NCBI GenBank assembly: GCA_025363755.1
Contig: JANYLQ010000044.1
Span: 1-64,000 of the forward strand
Direction: 5' to 3'
DNA from: Hyphomicrobiales bacterium
Lineage (GTDB): Bacteria; Pseudomonadota; Alphaproteobacteria; Rhizobiales; Aestuariivirgaceae
DNA: 64,000 nt
This document shows positions 1-8,052 of this stretch, in pieces. How positions within the stretch are numbered: the first letter of the stretch is position 1; each line of letters opens with the position of its first letter. A program made the translations under genes and the position numbers. Under the pieces are notes generated by a model. The model searched no databases. It was not told the DNA's origin and was given only the letters and a program-made list of their open reading frames with translations.

Positions 1-262
1 TTTCAAGCGACATTTCCAACCTCACAGATGAATTGGCAGAGAATAAAAACTGATCAGATGGAAACTTCGATTTCTGACAGCAAAAACCCATCAATAGAGT
101 AACTCGACAGTTAGAGAATTGCACAAACTGAACCTGTTGACAACTTTGTGCCAAGGCAAAAGCAACGATGCTAGGGGTTGGTCTTGCCAATGATGATAGT
201 TTGTGTGAGCTTAGTGTCAACCCGGCCGTAAACCGTTGGATGTCGGGTTAACGAGGATTGCC
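1..262. other. Left-edge region without a confident gene
   Basis: No complete gene is visible here. In the third forward frame, bases 3-53 read SSDISNLTDELAENKN followed by TGA. This could be the C-terminal tail of a gene entering from the left, but it is too short to identify. The rest is AT-rich and probably carries the promoter of the TPR gene that follows. I could not fix a convincing -35/-10 pair. Confidence 0.3.
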
Positions 263-1924
263 ATGTCCTATCCTTTCGACCTAGGCCACTACAGCCGGAA
301 AATCTCGACTCGCAGCAAGGAAGCACAAGCATGGTTCGACAAGGGCCTTGCCTGGTGCTACGGCTACAACCATGACGAGGCCGTGCGTTGCTTTCAGAAG
401 GCAGCGAAGTCCAACCCCAAATGCCTCATGGCGCAATGGGGGATCGCCTATGCGTCTGGCCCCAACTACAATAAGCAGTGGAAGGCCTTCGATGCCGTCG
501 ACCTGAAGAAATCATTGAAAACGGCACGCGCTGCCACGCTGAAGGCTCAGACACTGACCGCGAAAGCAACTTCAGTAGAAAAGGCTTTGGTCTATGCGCT
601 GCTCAAGCGCTATCCCGATGTCAGTCCGGACAATGTGACGCCGATTTGGAACGATGACTATGCCGCCGAAATGCGCGAGGTCTATCGCGCCCATAGCGAT
701 GATCCCGATGTGGCCGCTCTTTTCGCCGAAGCCATCATGAACCGCACACCCTGGGCGCTATGGGACATCGCCACGGGCAAGCCTGCCGAAGGAGCCAACA
801 CCCTGGAAGCCATCACTGTCCTTGAGAAAGCGATGAGGCAGAAGGGCGGCATGTCTCACCCTGGCGTTCTGCACATGTATATCCACCTCATGGAAATGTC
901 GCCCCATCCTGAACAGGCACTCAAGGCTTGCGACGCGTTGCGCAATCTCGTGCCCGATGCCGGCCATCTGCAACACATGCCGACCCATATCGACGTGCTT
1001 TGTGGTCTTTATCCGGCTGTTGTTGACTGGAACGGCATCGCCATGGTGGCGGACCGCAAATACCTGAAAGCGCGCGGCGCCAGTAATTTTTACTCACTCT
1101 ACCGTTGCCACAACATTCACTTCCGGGTCTACGGTGCGATGTTTGCCGGCCAATATGCAGTGGCTATTGCCGCCGCCGAGGACCTGGAGGCTATGCTCCC
1201 GGAGAAGCTTCTGCGTATTGAAAGCCCACCCATGGCTGATTGGCTCGAGGCTTTTGTCCCGATCAAGCAACATGTCTATATCCGCTTTGGCAAGTGGAGC
1301 GAAATCAAGGCGCAAGATTTACCTAAGAATCAATCACTGTTTTGCACCACCACCGCGATGATCCACTATGCCAAGGCCGTGGCCTATTCCGCTACTGGTG
1401 AGGTGGCGAAAGCCGAGGCCGAAGCCGATTTGTTCCACGAGGCCATGGCGCGCGTACCGCCCACACGATACCTCTTTAACAATACCGCAATCGACATTCT
1501 TGCAGTTGCAGCGGAAATGATGGCGGGAGAAACCGCATATCGCATAGGTGAATTCGACAAGGCCTTCGCACATCTGCGTAAATCGGTCGAACTCGATGAC
1601 AACCTTCCGTATGACGAGCCCTGGGGTTGGATGCAACCCGCACGGCATGCACTTGGTGCGCTTTTGCTAGAGCAGGGACGCACCGAAGAAGCAACAGCCG
1701 TCTATCGCGCCGATCTCGGACTTGACCATACGCTGCGCCGCCCCTGCCAACATCCGGATTCCGTCTGGAGCCTCATCGGTTATCACGAATGCCTGACGAA
1801 GCTTGGCCGCACGGAAGAAGCGGCCCTCATCAAGCAGCGCTTTGATATCGCCGCCGCCCGTGCTGATGTGCCAATCGTTGCGTCCTGCTTCTGCCATCAG
1901 CGGGCGCTGAACTGTTGCGATTGA
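263..1924 (+). CDS. Tetratricopeptide-repeat protein, 553 aa
   Basis: This is a large soluble TPR protein without signal peptide or membrane segment. The N-terminal part (about residues 15-60) has TPR-like helices with the stretch AQAWFDKGLAWCYGYNHDEA, followed by the A-to-F spaced helices typical of the repeat. Further repeat pairs lie near residues 385-500, for example EFDKAFAHLRKSVELDD and GRTEEATAVYRADL. TPR arrays bind partner proteins, and no catalytic motif is recognisable. Relatives are usually annotated only as TPR proteins. I chose the ATG at 263 because GAGG lies 6 bases upstream; a TTG at 236 would add nine residues but has no ribosome site. It appears to be a single-gene unit. 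Confidence 0.85.
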   Translation: MSYPFDLGHYSRKISTRSKEAQAWFDKGLAWCYGYNHDEAVRCFQKAAKSNPKCLMAQWGIAYASGPNYNKQWKAFDAVDLKKSLKTARAATLKAQTLTAKATSVEKALVYALLKRYPDVSPDNVTPIWNDDYAAEMREVYRAHSDDPDVAALFAEAIMNRTPWALWDIATGKPAEGANTLEAITVLEKAMRQKGGMSHPGVLHMYIHLMEMSPHPEQALKACDALRNLVPDAGHLQHMPTHIDVLCGLYPAVVDWNGIAMVADRKYLKARGASNFYSLYRCHNIHFRVYGAMFAGQYAVAIAAAEDLEAMLPEKLLRIESPPMADWLEAFVPIKQHVYIRFGKWSEIKAQDLPKNQSLFCTTTAMIHYAKAVAYSATGEVAKAEAEADLFHEAMARVPPTRYLFNNTAIDILAVAAEMMAGETAYRIGEFDKAFAHLRKSVELDDNLPYDEPWGWMQPARHALGALLLEQGRTEEATAVYRADLGLDHTLRRPCQHPDSVWSLIGYHECLTKLGRTEEAALIKQRFDIAAARADVPIVASCFCHQRALNCCD

Positions 1925-2633
1925 ACAATTGGAGCGCTCGATGGCGAGAAAAATGACATCGACTCATGGAAGCTGCGGACATTGTCCTTTCCTAAACCGC
2001 GGTATCCGAATAGCTGTAGTGTGAATAAGCCCCGAAGTGAGACCCTCAGTTAAATTTTTCATAAACGTCTGATTTTAAATAGGAAGTGATGATCTGAGAG
2101 GGTCCCTATCGACGCCGGTCGTAACCCTGTAAAACACCATTTTATCCAATAATTTCATTCCATTAACTGAAATTTTACGGGGTCAAACATGGATGATATT
2201 CATGGTTGAGGTCGTTCGCTGTGGAGGCGTGGGGCGATCGGTTTGGCTGGCGACTAAGTCACGAGTTCACTTCTTTGAGCCCAAGGTTTTAGACCAATGT
2301 CTGAAGTTGACCCTACGCTTATGGTCGGTAAATTTCAAAGTTTGCCTGCTTATAAGCGATAAGCTGACTTGTCATCGGCATGGCTAAAACTACGAGTTTG
2401 ACCCCAAGCGGAAATCATGGTGTTGACGAACTGTTATCGATAAAACCCGTATTGCCAATGCTGACAGTGCTCTTGTTATTTGCTCGTCTTCTCCATCCGG
2501 TCGACGCGCGCACCCAGTCACTGTGAGGGTCGATGACAACGGTGCTCATACGCTGAGATAATCGGCCAATTTCGAGTTAAGTTGACTGGTTTCGCCAGTA
2601 ATTTGCATGGTGGCCATTTATACGTGCTGAGGG
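1925..2633. other. 709-bp intergenic stretch, possibly decayed sequence
   Basis: No intact gene is supported. A perfect 10-bp inverted repeat, GGGGTCAAAC at 2179-2188 and GTTTGACCCC at 2396-2405, brackets 227 bp. A further pair built on GACCCTC (2041-2047) and GAGGGTC (2097-2103) lies to its left. On the minus strand between about 2600 and 2500, coding-like pieces such as TGETSQLNSKLADYLS and RVDRMEKTSK-stop occur in different frames, as expected of a frameshifted gene remnant. I could not identify the parent gene. A 64-codon open frame inside the bracketed part has no recognisable similarity. Confidence 0.35.
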
Positions 2634-3569
2634 TCAGGCTAAGCCTAGGGTAACGCCGAGTATTAAGAAGCCAAAGTAAACACTTTGAGCAGAATGGACG
2701 ATGATACCCATCCAGATGCTGCTAAAGCGCCAGCTAGGCAATGCATAAAGTAAAGAGCAGCTAATAATATTGCCCGGAATGCTCCAGGGTTGGTGAACAT
2801 GATAGAGTCCATGCAACACACCGCTGGCGAGCCAGCTCCAACGGCCAAAAACACCTTCAAGTTTGGGCAGCAGCACTCCTCGGAACAGAAACTCTTCCCC
2901 AATGATTGTATTGAAGACGGATTGGAATAGAAACAAAGCGAGGAACCACCAGGCACCAGTGAGGCGTGCAATCACCCTTGGTGATTCAAAGATTGCGCCC
3001 ATGCTATAACCCTTTGGCTCAGAAAAAAACGGGAAGAGAGCAACCCACCAGTCGTCCACATAGGAGGTGAGCGCAAGCTCCCATAAAACAGTAGCCGCTA
3101 GAAACGGCACCAACCACAAAAATAGTCTAGGCTGGATTTTTCCTGTTTTAGGGTCCAGCGGCGTGCGGAGCCACAACCGACGCTTCAGCGTGGCCCATCT
3201 GAGATCGCCTTCTTCTTGCCAGACAATTAGCATGGTGAGCGCGAAGAGCCAGATGAGCCCTGCGGTTAACAACATCATTCTTATGACAGCCGCCGCGAGG
3301 GGGTCTGAATTAGCATCCGGTGCTAAAATTGGAGATACAATCCAACCGAGAATGCCCATGGGAATTGTAGCCAAGGCCCATATAACAAGAATCTTGGCGA
3401 GCGAATACTGTTTGTCGGTTTCAATTTTGGGTCCATAAGATTTCTCGTCGTTCATTTCGCTGCAACCACCACGAACTTTTCCAATAGGCCTAACTACAAT
3501 CTCTTCATGCATGATTGCATCCAACTTAAAGTCTTCTATAAAATTACCAATCCCCAGATTGTTCTCCAT
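2634..3569 (-). CDS. CPBP family intramembrane metalloprotease
   Basis: This is a multi-pass membrane protein of the CPBP (CAAX protease/bacteriocin-processing, Abi) family. The family signature is present: EEFLFRG around residues 225-231 gives the EExxxR motif, and HGLYH around 253-257 gives the paired histidine motif. With the conserved glutamates these form the metal site inside the membrane. Hydrophobic segments lie near 58-80, 95-117, 148-168, 208-222 and 265-311. The substrate cannot be told from the sequence. Family members process prenylated proteins or peptides or act in bacteriocin self-immunity. The start is uncertain: internal ATGs at 3512 and 3455 are possible, and the last would give an N-terminus of more usual length. 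It is a single gene. Confidence 0.8.
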   Translation of the reverse strand: MENNLGIGNFIEDFKLDAIMHEEIVVRPIGKVRGGCSEMNDEKSYGPKIETDKQYSLAKILVIWALATIPMGILGWIVSPILAPDANSDPLAAAVIRMMLLTAGLIWLFALTMLIVWQEEGDLRWATLKRRLWLRTPLDPKTGKIQPRLFLWLVPFLAATVLWELALTSYVDDWWVALFPFFSEPKGYSMGAIFESPRVIARLTGAWWFLALFLFQSVFNTIIGEEFLFRGVLLPKLEGVFGRWSWLASGVLHGLYHVHQPWSIPGNIISCSLLYALPSWRFSSIWMGIIVHSAQSVYFGFLILGVTLGLA

Positions 3570-3668
3570 GCCTCATTTTAAAGCGGAAAAGTGTCTACAA
3601 ATTTAGGGGCTATTCAAACCGGTTTTTTTATGGACAACGAAAAATACAGGCTGCTCTTTTCAGTGGGC

Positions 3669-4298
3669 CTAGCCACGTTCCAAATCCTCAACGTTTGCTG
3701 ACACGATTACTTCTAAGTTTCTTGTTATTCTATCAACAGGCCAATTCCACCAGGCGAGAGCCTGAAGTCGCTGAACGGTAGATGCTGAGAACCGCTCTTT
3801 GATTAACCGAGCAGGATTGCCGCCATAAACGGTGTAGGCAGGCACGTCATTCACAACAACCGATCGACTGGAGATTATCGCGCCATTGCCAATATTTACT
3901 CCGGGCATGATCAAGGCATCGTAACCAATCCATACATCATTGCCTATTATCGTGTCACCTTTGTAAGGCAAGTCACCGGGAACAGGCGTGACGTTCTCCC
4001 ATCCATTGCCAAAGATTTGAAAGGGATAAGTCGAAATACCGGAAGTTTTGTGATTAGCCCCATTCATGATGAATTTGACACCTCTGGCGATGGCGCAAAA
4101 CTTGCCGATGATCAAACGATCACCGATGAAAGGAAAATGATAGAGAATATTCTTTTCAAAATTCCCAGCACCGTCAGGATCATCATAATATGTGTAGTCG
4201 CCTATCTCAACGTTTGGATTGCTCACGACGTTTTTTATGAAGCATACTTGTGGGAACAGTGCCATGGGATGCACAGTGCGAGGGTCTGGACCATTCAT
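3669..4298 (-). CDS. Vat-family streptogramin A-type O-acetyltransferase
   Basis: This is a xenobiotic acetyltransferase of the hexapeptide-repeat (left-handed beta-helix) family, 209 aa, close to the family's usual length. The N-terminus GPDPRTVHPM, the YTYYDDP segment, LYHFPFIGDRLIIGKFC, FIMNGANH and the helix turns GNDVWIG/ALIMPGV/GNGAIIS all match the Vat subgroup. The general-base histidine is H83 in NGANH. Known Vat enzymes use acetyl-CoA to acetylate streptogramin A antibiotics, but chromosomal homologues are widespread and their true substrates are often unknown. AAAGGA six bases before the ATG supports the start. It stands alone, with no mobile element beside it. Resistance is therefore a family-based possibility and not established here. 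Confidence 0.85.
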   Translation of the reverse strand: MNGPDPRTVHPMALFPQVCFIKNVVSNPNVEIGDYTYYDDPDGAGNFEKNILYHFPFIGDRLIIGKFCAIARGVKFIMNGANHKTSGISTYPFQIFGNGWENVTPVPGDLPYKGDTIIGNDVWIGYDALIMPGVNIGNGAIISSRSVVVNDVPAYTVYGGNPARLIKERFSASTVQRLQALAWWNWPVDRITRNLEVIVSANVEDLERG

Positions 4299-4392
4299 GT
4301 TAGTTCCTTTCGTTAGTTGAACTCGGAGCCACCTGTGACTGCAGTGTTATGCTTGATCTGGTGAGGATCTTGACGTTAACAAATCCAAAGCA

Positions 4393-4418
4393 AAACAGGC
4401 CGGTCGCCCGGTCTGTTT
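4393..4418 (-). terminator. Intrinsic terminator of the cupin/SnoaL operon
   Basis: An 11-bp stem (AAACAGGCCGG pairing with CCGGTCTGTTT, one G-U) with a 4-base loop lies 33 bp beyond the stop of the 4451-4906 gene. On the minus strand it runs into TTTTG. It may also stop transcription in the other direction. Confidence 0.65.
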
Positions 4419-4450
4419 CTTACATATTGCCGTTGCATGATTAAAAGCAA

Positions 4451-4906
4451 CTACCCCTGCGCTACTTTGGGAGCAAAAGGATGGTCTCGTATAATGTCAG
4501 CCTTTTTGTTGTCTTCGGGCTCTACAACGCGTGTGTTTTGCATAGCCACAATTTCCCAGCCGGTAGTCGTTTTCTGAACCACAACAGTCGGGCGACAATG
4601 CATGGTTTGCTGGGCATTGGTTAACCCATACTTGAGTGTTTGGAATATACGAACGACAGCGGTTGTCGGCGCTAGCAAGCGAACGCCTTCAATGGTGTAA
4701 GATATCTTGCTGTCGCGGTAGATGGTTTCAAAAATCCTTGCATGGGCATGTTGAATGGATTCCCGGCCTGCGCCCTGGCCTCCGAGAATATGGATGAAGT
4801 CCGCGTCCTTGGCAAAGTGTCCGGCAAATTTTGTAGCATCAGACTGGTTCCAAGCTTCTTGCAAGCTGAAAACCAGTGCTTCGATTTCAGAGATCACCAA
4901 ACTCAT
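4451..4906 (-). CDS. SgcJ/EcaC-like SnoaL-fold protein (DUF4440 type)
   Basis: This is a small cone-shaped alpha+beta barrel protein of the NTF2/SnoaL superfamily, 151 aa. The pattern is typical of the SgcJ/EcaC group: an N-terminal helix ending in AWNQSDATKFAGHFAKDADF, then GGQGAGRESI and a beta-rich C-terminal half with QKTTTGWEIVAMQNTR. Family members include ketosteroid isomerase-like enzymes and many uncharacterised proteins, so no reaction can be assigned. It overlaps the upstream cupin gene by four bases (ATGA), with GGAGAAGG just before the start, so the two are translationally coupled. Both are probably controlled by the divergent TetR regulator through the operators at 5417-5463. 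Confidence 0.8.
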   Translation of the reverse strand: MSLVISEIEALVFSLQEAWNQSDATKFAGHFAKDADFIHILGGQGAGRESIQHAHARIFETIYRDSKISYTIEGVRLLAPTTAVVRIFQTLKYGLTNAQQTMHCRPTVVVQKTTTGWEIVAMQNTRVVEPEDNKKADIIRDHPFAPKVAQG

Positions 4907-5379
4907 GCTGCCTTCTCCATGACACTGACTTCTGTTTTGTAACGAGCATTGAGCTCAGCTAATACGTTTCTGTCTGCGGGTGGCCACGTCTTGGCGCTCT
5001 TCAAAAGGTCGAAGAGTTCTATAAAATATCCATCCATTTCTGGATCGGTAAAACCAATAAGCATGCGGAATGGTTCTTTTGCTGGGTTTCTCCAGACATG
5101 GTCGGCGTTTGGTGGAATTTCGATGAATTCACCGGGAGTCAATATTCGCGTGGCCCCGTCAACCGTGCATTCTATCTTGCCTTCGAGCATCCAGAACCAT
5201 TCCGTTGCATGCATATGGCGATGAGGATGCACCCCGTCAAAATATCCGGGGCCCCGGTAGTTGAGCAGCGTGAAGTCCGAGCCGCGGTGTCGTCCCGCGA
5301 GGAGTTCGACATCAACACCATAGGCCGATAAGCAAAGTCGTTTGCCTGAAGCAGCAACGAGATTGGGTTTTGAAGTCAT
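4903..5379 (-). CDS. Cupin-domain protein
   Basis: This is a single-domain cupin of 158 aa. Cupin motif 1 is seen around residues 51-67: HPHRHMHATE followed by a glycine at the end of WFWMLEG. It supplies the usual histidine/glutamate metal ligands. Motif 2 is TPGEFIEIPPNADHVWRN with a histidine near 95. It is probably a metal-binding small-molecule enzyme or sensor in the cytoplasm, and the substrate is unknown. AAAGGA seven bases upstream supports the start. It is the first gene of a two-gene unit with the SnoaL-like gene and faces a TetR regulator across a 101-bp promoter region holding two matching palindromes. This suggests an inducible detoxification or degradation pair. Confidence 0.8.
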   Translation of the reverse strand: MTSKPNLVAASGKRLCLSAYGVDVELLAGRHRGSDFTLLNYRGPGYFDGVHPHRHMHATEWFWMLEGKIECTVDGATRILTPGEFIEIPPNADHVWRNPAKEPFRMLIGFTDPEMDGYFIELFDLLKSAKTWPPADRNVLAELNARYKTEVSVMEKAA

Positions 5380-5416
5380 AATTTATCCTTTCATTATGTC
5401 TTGTGATTAATTTTCA

Positions 5417-5434
5417 TGTCAGTACTTACTGACA
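5417..5434. promoter_or_regulatory. Candidate TetR operator 1
   Basis: Perfect 18-bp palindrome: TGTCAGTA, CT, TACTGACA (extends to 20 bp with the flanking A/T). It shares the pattern TGTCA-N8-TGACA with a second copy whose centre is 29 bp downstream. It sits between the cupin gene and the TetR gene, where a divergent repressor would bind. Confidence 0.65.
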
Positions 5435-5445
5435 TTCAATTTTAA

Positions 5446-5463
5446 TGTCAACATGCAATGACA
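5446..5463. promoter_or_regulatory. Candidate TetR operator 2
   Basis: Second TGTCA-N8-TGACA element, with a different 8-base centre (ACATGCAA). It lies 18 bp upstream of the start I prefer for the TetR gene and overlaps the earlier possible ATG at 5445. The matched half-sites and spacing suggest that one dimeric repressor binds both copies. Confidence 0.6.
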
Positions 5464-5480
5464 CGAAAATTGGATGTGAG

Positions 5481-6098
5481 ATGACGAAGAACAAAGAACC
5501 TAACCGAAGCTACCGGCAAAGCGTCAGGGCTGAGGGCGCACAGGAGACTGGCGAAGCCATTCTCAATGCAGCACGTGAGCTGACCACTGAGAAGTGGCTC
5601 GACGAACTCACTTTGGACGATATCGCTGAAAGGGCTGGTGTTGCAGTCCGTACAGTCTTTCGCAGGTTTGGCACTCGTGACGATCTTATTACTGCGATGG
5701 TCGACAAATATAGAGCAGAACTGGAAAGCGGTGAGAGAAAGCCGCCACTCCCCGGTGAAGTCGCAAAAGCGATTGCCATGCTGGTAGAAAGTTACGAACG
5801 ACAAGGCGCTTATAATCTGAGGGGCCTTGCCCAAGAATCCCGCTGGCCATTTATCCGCGATATGTTTGACCATGCTAGGGCACGGCATCGGCGTTTTGTT
5901 GAGCAAGTTTTTGCTCTAGATCTCGAAGGCCTACCAAATGAAATTAAACAACAGCGAACTGCGCAATTGGAAGTAGCGACTTGGATGACAACGTGGAAAT
6001 ATTTTCGTATCGATCTGGCCTTGAGCAAAACAAAGACAGAAGCAGCATTGCTTGATCTGGTTAAGGCGATCACTATCCGTGAATTACCATCAATTTAG
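5481..6098 (+). CDS. TetR/AcrR family transcriptional regulator
   Basis: This is a one-component repressor of about 205 aa. The N-terminal helix-turn-helix domain is clear: AILNAARELTTEK, then LDDIAERAGVAVRTVFRRFGTRDDLITAM (the turn and recognition helix VAVRTVFRRF). The C-terminal part is an all-helical ligand-binding and dimerisation domain without a recognisable subgroup. I prefer the ATG at 5481, preceded by GGA at a 6-base distance. The upstream ATG at 5445 overlaps the second operator and has a weak ribosome site. It is transcribed away from the cupin/SnoaL pair and probably represses both that pair and itself. The inducer is unknown. Confidence 0.85.
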   Translation: MTKNKEPNRSYRQSVRAEGAQETGEAILNAARELTTEKWLDELTLDDIAERAGVAVRTVFRRFGTRDDLITAMVDKYRAELESGERKPPLPGEVAKAIAMLVESYERQGAYNLRGLAQESRWPFIRDMFDHARARHRRFVEQVFALDLEGLPNEIKQQRTAQLEVATWMTTWKYFRIDLALSKTKTEAALLDLVKAITIRELPSI

Positions 6099-6357
6099 AA
6101 GCGGGAATCCGCCCTTCAATAGTGCAGAAGGCTTTGTGGCGTCCGGAATCAGAAATTCAAAAGGGAAGTTTGCACTTTTGCTTCGCCTTGCTTTCTTAGA
6201 GGGGGCGAACAGAGCAAACACTATATTTAGCCAGTGTCCGCCAAGCAGGGTTTGGGTATTCAGCGAGCGGATTACATTCTATCCGGCAGGGCAGTGCAAG
6301 CTGGTTCAGGCACCACAGCATACGCAATTGATGCATCTCATGTGGGGTTAAACGCTT

Positions 6358-7071
6358 TTAAAGACAAGTAACTCTAGCCGCTAGCCAATCTACAGCAGCA
6401 GCAAGCAAAGGAGCAGCCCGTGATGGATCAAAGCTACGTGGATCAGGCCCGAATACGCCAAAAACGGGATGTTTGGGATCGTGACGTGTCTCGCTCCAAT
6501 CATCAGATGTGACTGGTGCAATTGTCAAAGATGGAAGGCGATCAATTTGGATAAGATTTGGATGCATAGCGTAAAGCAATGTTGTTTCAAACACTCCAGC
6601 ATGATCGGGCAAAATATAAAGACCTTCGATGCGGTTTACTGCAGTCGCGGAGACTTTAATGTCTTGGTCCGAGTGGTTCGTGGCCAGACGGTCGATCATA
6701 TCGAGTTGCGCATCTGGAAAATGGCCAGAGAAAATGATGACCTTTTTGAACCCAAAGGACTTGAGCTTTAAAATGGTGAATGCGAGCTGCGCTTCTATTT
6801 CTGCTGGCTTGGGCATCATGATTGTAAATGGATAATCGCCGTGACCGCCGCCGGTGCCATAGTGCAGTGCTGGCAAAACCACCCCACCAGATTTTGCAGC
6901 AGCACGCAGGCAAAGCCCATGTGCGGTAAGCGCATCCAATCCAATAGGCAGGTGTTCGCAATGCCACTCGAATGTGCCTAGTGGAACATACGCTATAGGC
7001 GAAGTCGCAATGGTTTGACGCAGTTGCCACGGCAGTAGTAATTCGAAGCGGTGTTGGTCAAAGATGCTCAA
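6358..7071 (-). CDS. Creatininase-family metal-dependent amidohydrolase
   Basis: This 237-aa protein has the creatininase fold. Metal-ligand motifs are GTFEWHCEHLPIGLD (E35, H37/H40, D46), a conserved GHGDYPFT loop (residues 76-83) and SGHFPD (H117), which replaces the more usual NGH. The Glu that follows this histidine in Pseudomonas creatininase is not conserved here. Family members hydrolyse cyclic amides, and a subgroup opens cyclic ketones of oxidised inositols. That subgroup would fit this locus better than creatinine breakdown, but this is inference. The gene overlaps the aldo/keto reductase by four bases and is the last gene of the lacI arm of the carbohydrate locus. Confidence 0.8.
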   Translation of the reverse strand: MSIFDQHRFELLLPWQLRQTIATSPIAYVPLGTFEWHCEHLPIGLDALTAHGLCLRAAAKSGGVVLPALHYGTGGGHGDYPFTIMMPKPAEIEAQLAFTILKLKSFGFKKVIIFSGHFPDAQLDMIDRLATNHSDQDIKVSATAVNRIEGLYILPDHAGVFETTLLYAMHPNLIQIDRLPSLTIAPVTSDDWSETRHDPKHPVFGVFGPDPRSFDPSRAAPLLAAAVDWLAARVTCL

Positions 7072-8042
7072 TGGTAGTAGTTCCTGATCCAGATGTGGGG
7101 TGGTAATTGCGATTTGAGTTCAGCAGGAAAAGCTGCACCGTCTGAAATGGCGATGTTCATGTCAACTTCTTGGCGGTTCTTCATGCCGGGGATGAGCACT
7201 GAAACCTGGTCTTCAGACAAGGCATAGCGCATGGCCGCCTCAGCAAGGCAAGTGTAGTGCCGCGAACATAGATTTTTTAAAGCTCGAACGCGGCTTAATG
7301 TTTCAGCAAATCGTTCACCGCGAAACATATTATGTTGTTGAGAGCCGGGTTCGAATTGCGTGTAAGAATTATCTGTCCAATTTCCGACGAGCGAACCGGA
7401 GTCGAGAGGGACTCGGGCGATAAAAGCACAGTTGGACTTTTCGCCGGCAGGAAATAAGCGCTGCGCAGGGCGTTGCTCGAACATATTGAAAATAACTTGA
7501 AATGAATCGACAAGGCCGCACGTTGCGGCATCCACACCTTCGTCGGGCTCGTTGTCACGAAGCGAAACACCGATGCGATCGATCTTGCCTTCGCGCCGCA
7601 GTTTATGCAAAGTTTCCAACCAATCCAGCTCGACCAAAGCTGAATCCATAAAGCTGTGCATCTGATAGAGATCAATGCGTTCAACACCTAATCGCTTCAA
7701 GGACCGTTCAACATTCTCGCGAATATACCATTCAGGAAAGCGACCACGCATTTGCGGGTTAACCTCGTCAGGTCGGGGCCATTGGATGGGTCGAATCTTT
7801 GTCGCCACATAGATCTTGGAATCTTTCCAAGTCTTCAGTGCTTGGCCAATTACTTCTTCCGAGTGGCCATTGCCATAAAGTTCAGCGGTATCAACAAAGT
7901 TGACGCCTTGGTCGAAGGCGTAATGCAGAGTATCAATCGACTGGGCATCATCAACCTTGCCCCAATCGCCACCCAATTGCCACGCCCCAAAGCCAATTTC
8001 ACTCACCAGCCATCCAGTTCGACCAAATGTTCGATATTTCAT
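7068..8042 (-). CDS. Aldo/keto reductase
   Basis: This is an NAD(P)H-dependent oxidoreductase of the AKR superfamily, a 324-aa TIM barrel. The catalytic tetrad is visible: D51 (FVDTA), Y56 (ELYGNGHSE), K82 (VATKIRP) and H129 (YQMHS). The C-terminal cofactor part contains YALSEDQVSVLIPGMKN, as usual for binding the adenosine phosphate. It probably oxidises or reduces a sugar, cyclitol or derived aldehyde/ketone. It begins ten bases after the LacI-type regulator and overlaps the creatininase-like gene, so the three are one transcript. It lies opposite the ABC importer operon, which places it in the same catabolic pathway. The exact substrate cannot be read from the sequence. Confidence 0.88.
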   Translation of the reverse strand: MKYRTFGRTGWLVSEIGFGAWQLGGDWGKVDDAQSIDTLHYAFDQGVNFVDTAELYGNGHSEEVIGQALKTWKDSKIYVATKIRPIQWPRPDEVNPQMRGRFPEWYIRENVERSLKRLGVERIDLYQMHSFMDSALVELDWLETLHKLRREGKIDRIGVSLRDNEPDEGVDAATCGLVDSFQVIFNMFEQRPAQRLFPAGEKSNCAFIARVPLDSGSLVGNWTDNSYTQFEPGSQQHNMFRGERFAETLSRVRALKNLCSRHYTCLAEAAMRYALSEDQVSVLIPGMKNRQEVDMNIAISDGAAFPAELKSQLPPHIWIRNYYH

Positions 8043-8052
8043 AGGTAGGTCC

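Noticed and set aside
2193..2387. 64-codon open frame in the gap after the TPR gene
   Set aside because: No ribosome site, no recognisable domain, odd composition, and it lies inside the inverted-repeat segment.
6052..6351. 99-codon open frame after the TetR gene
   Set aside because: It overlaps the TetR end, lacks a ribosome site and reads like non-coding sequence.
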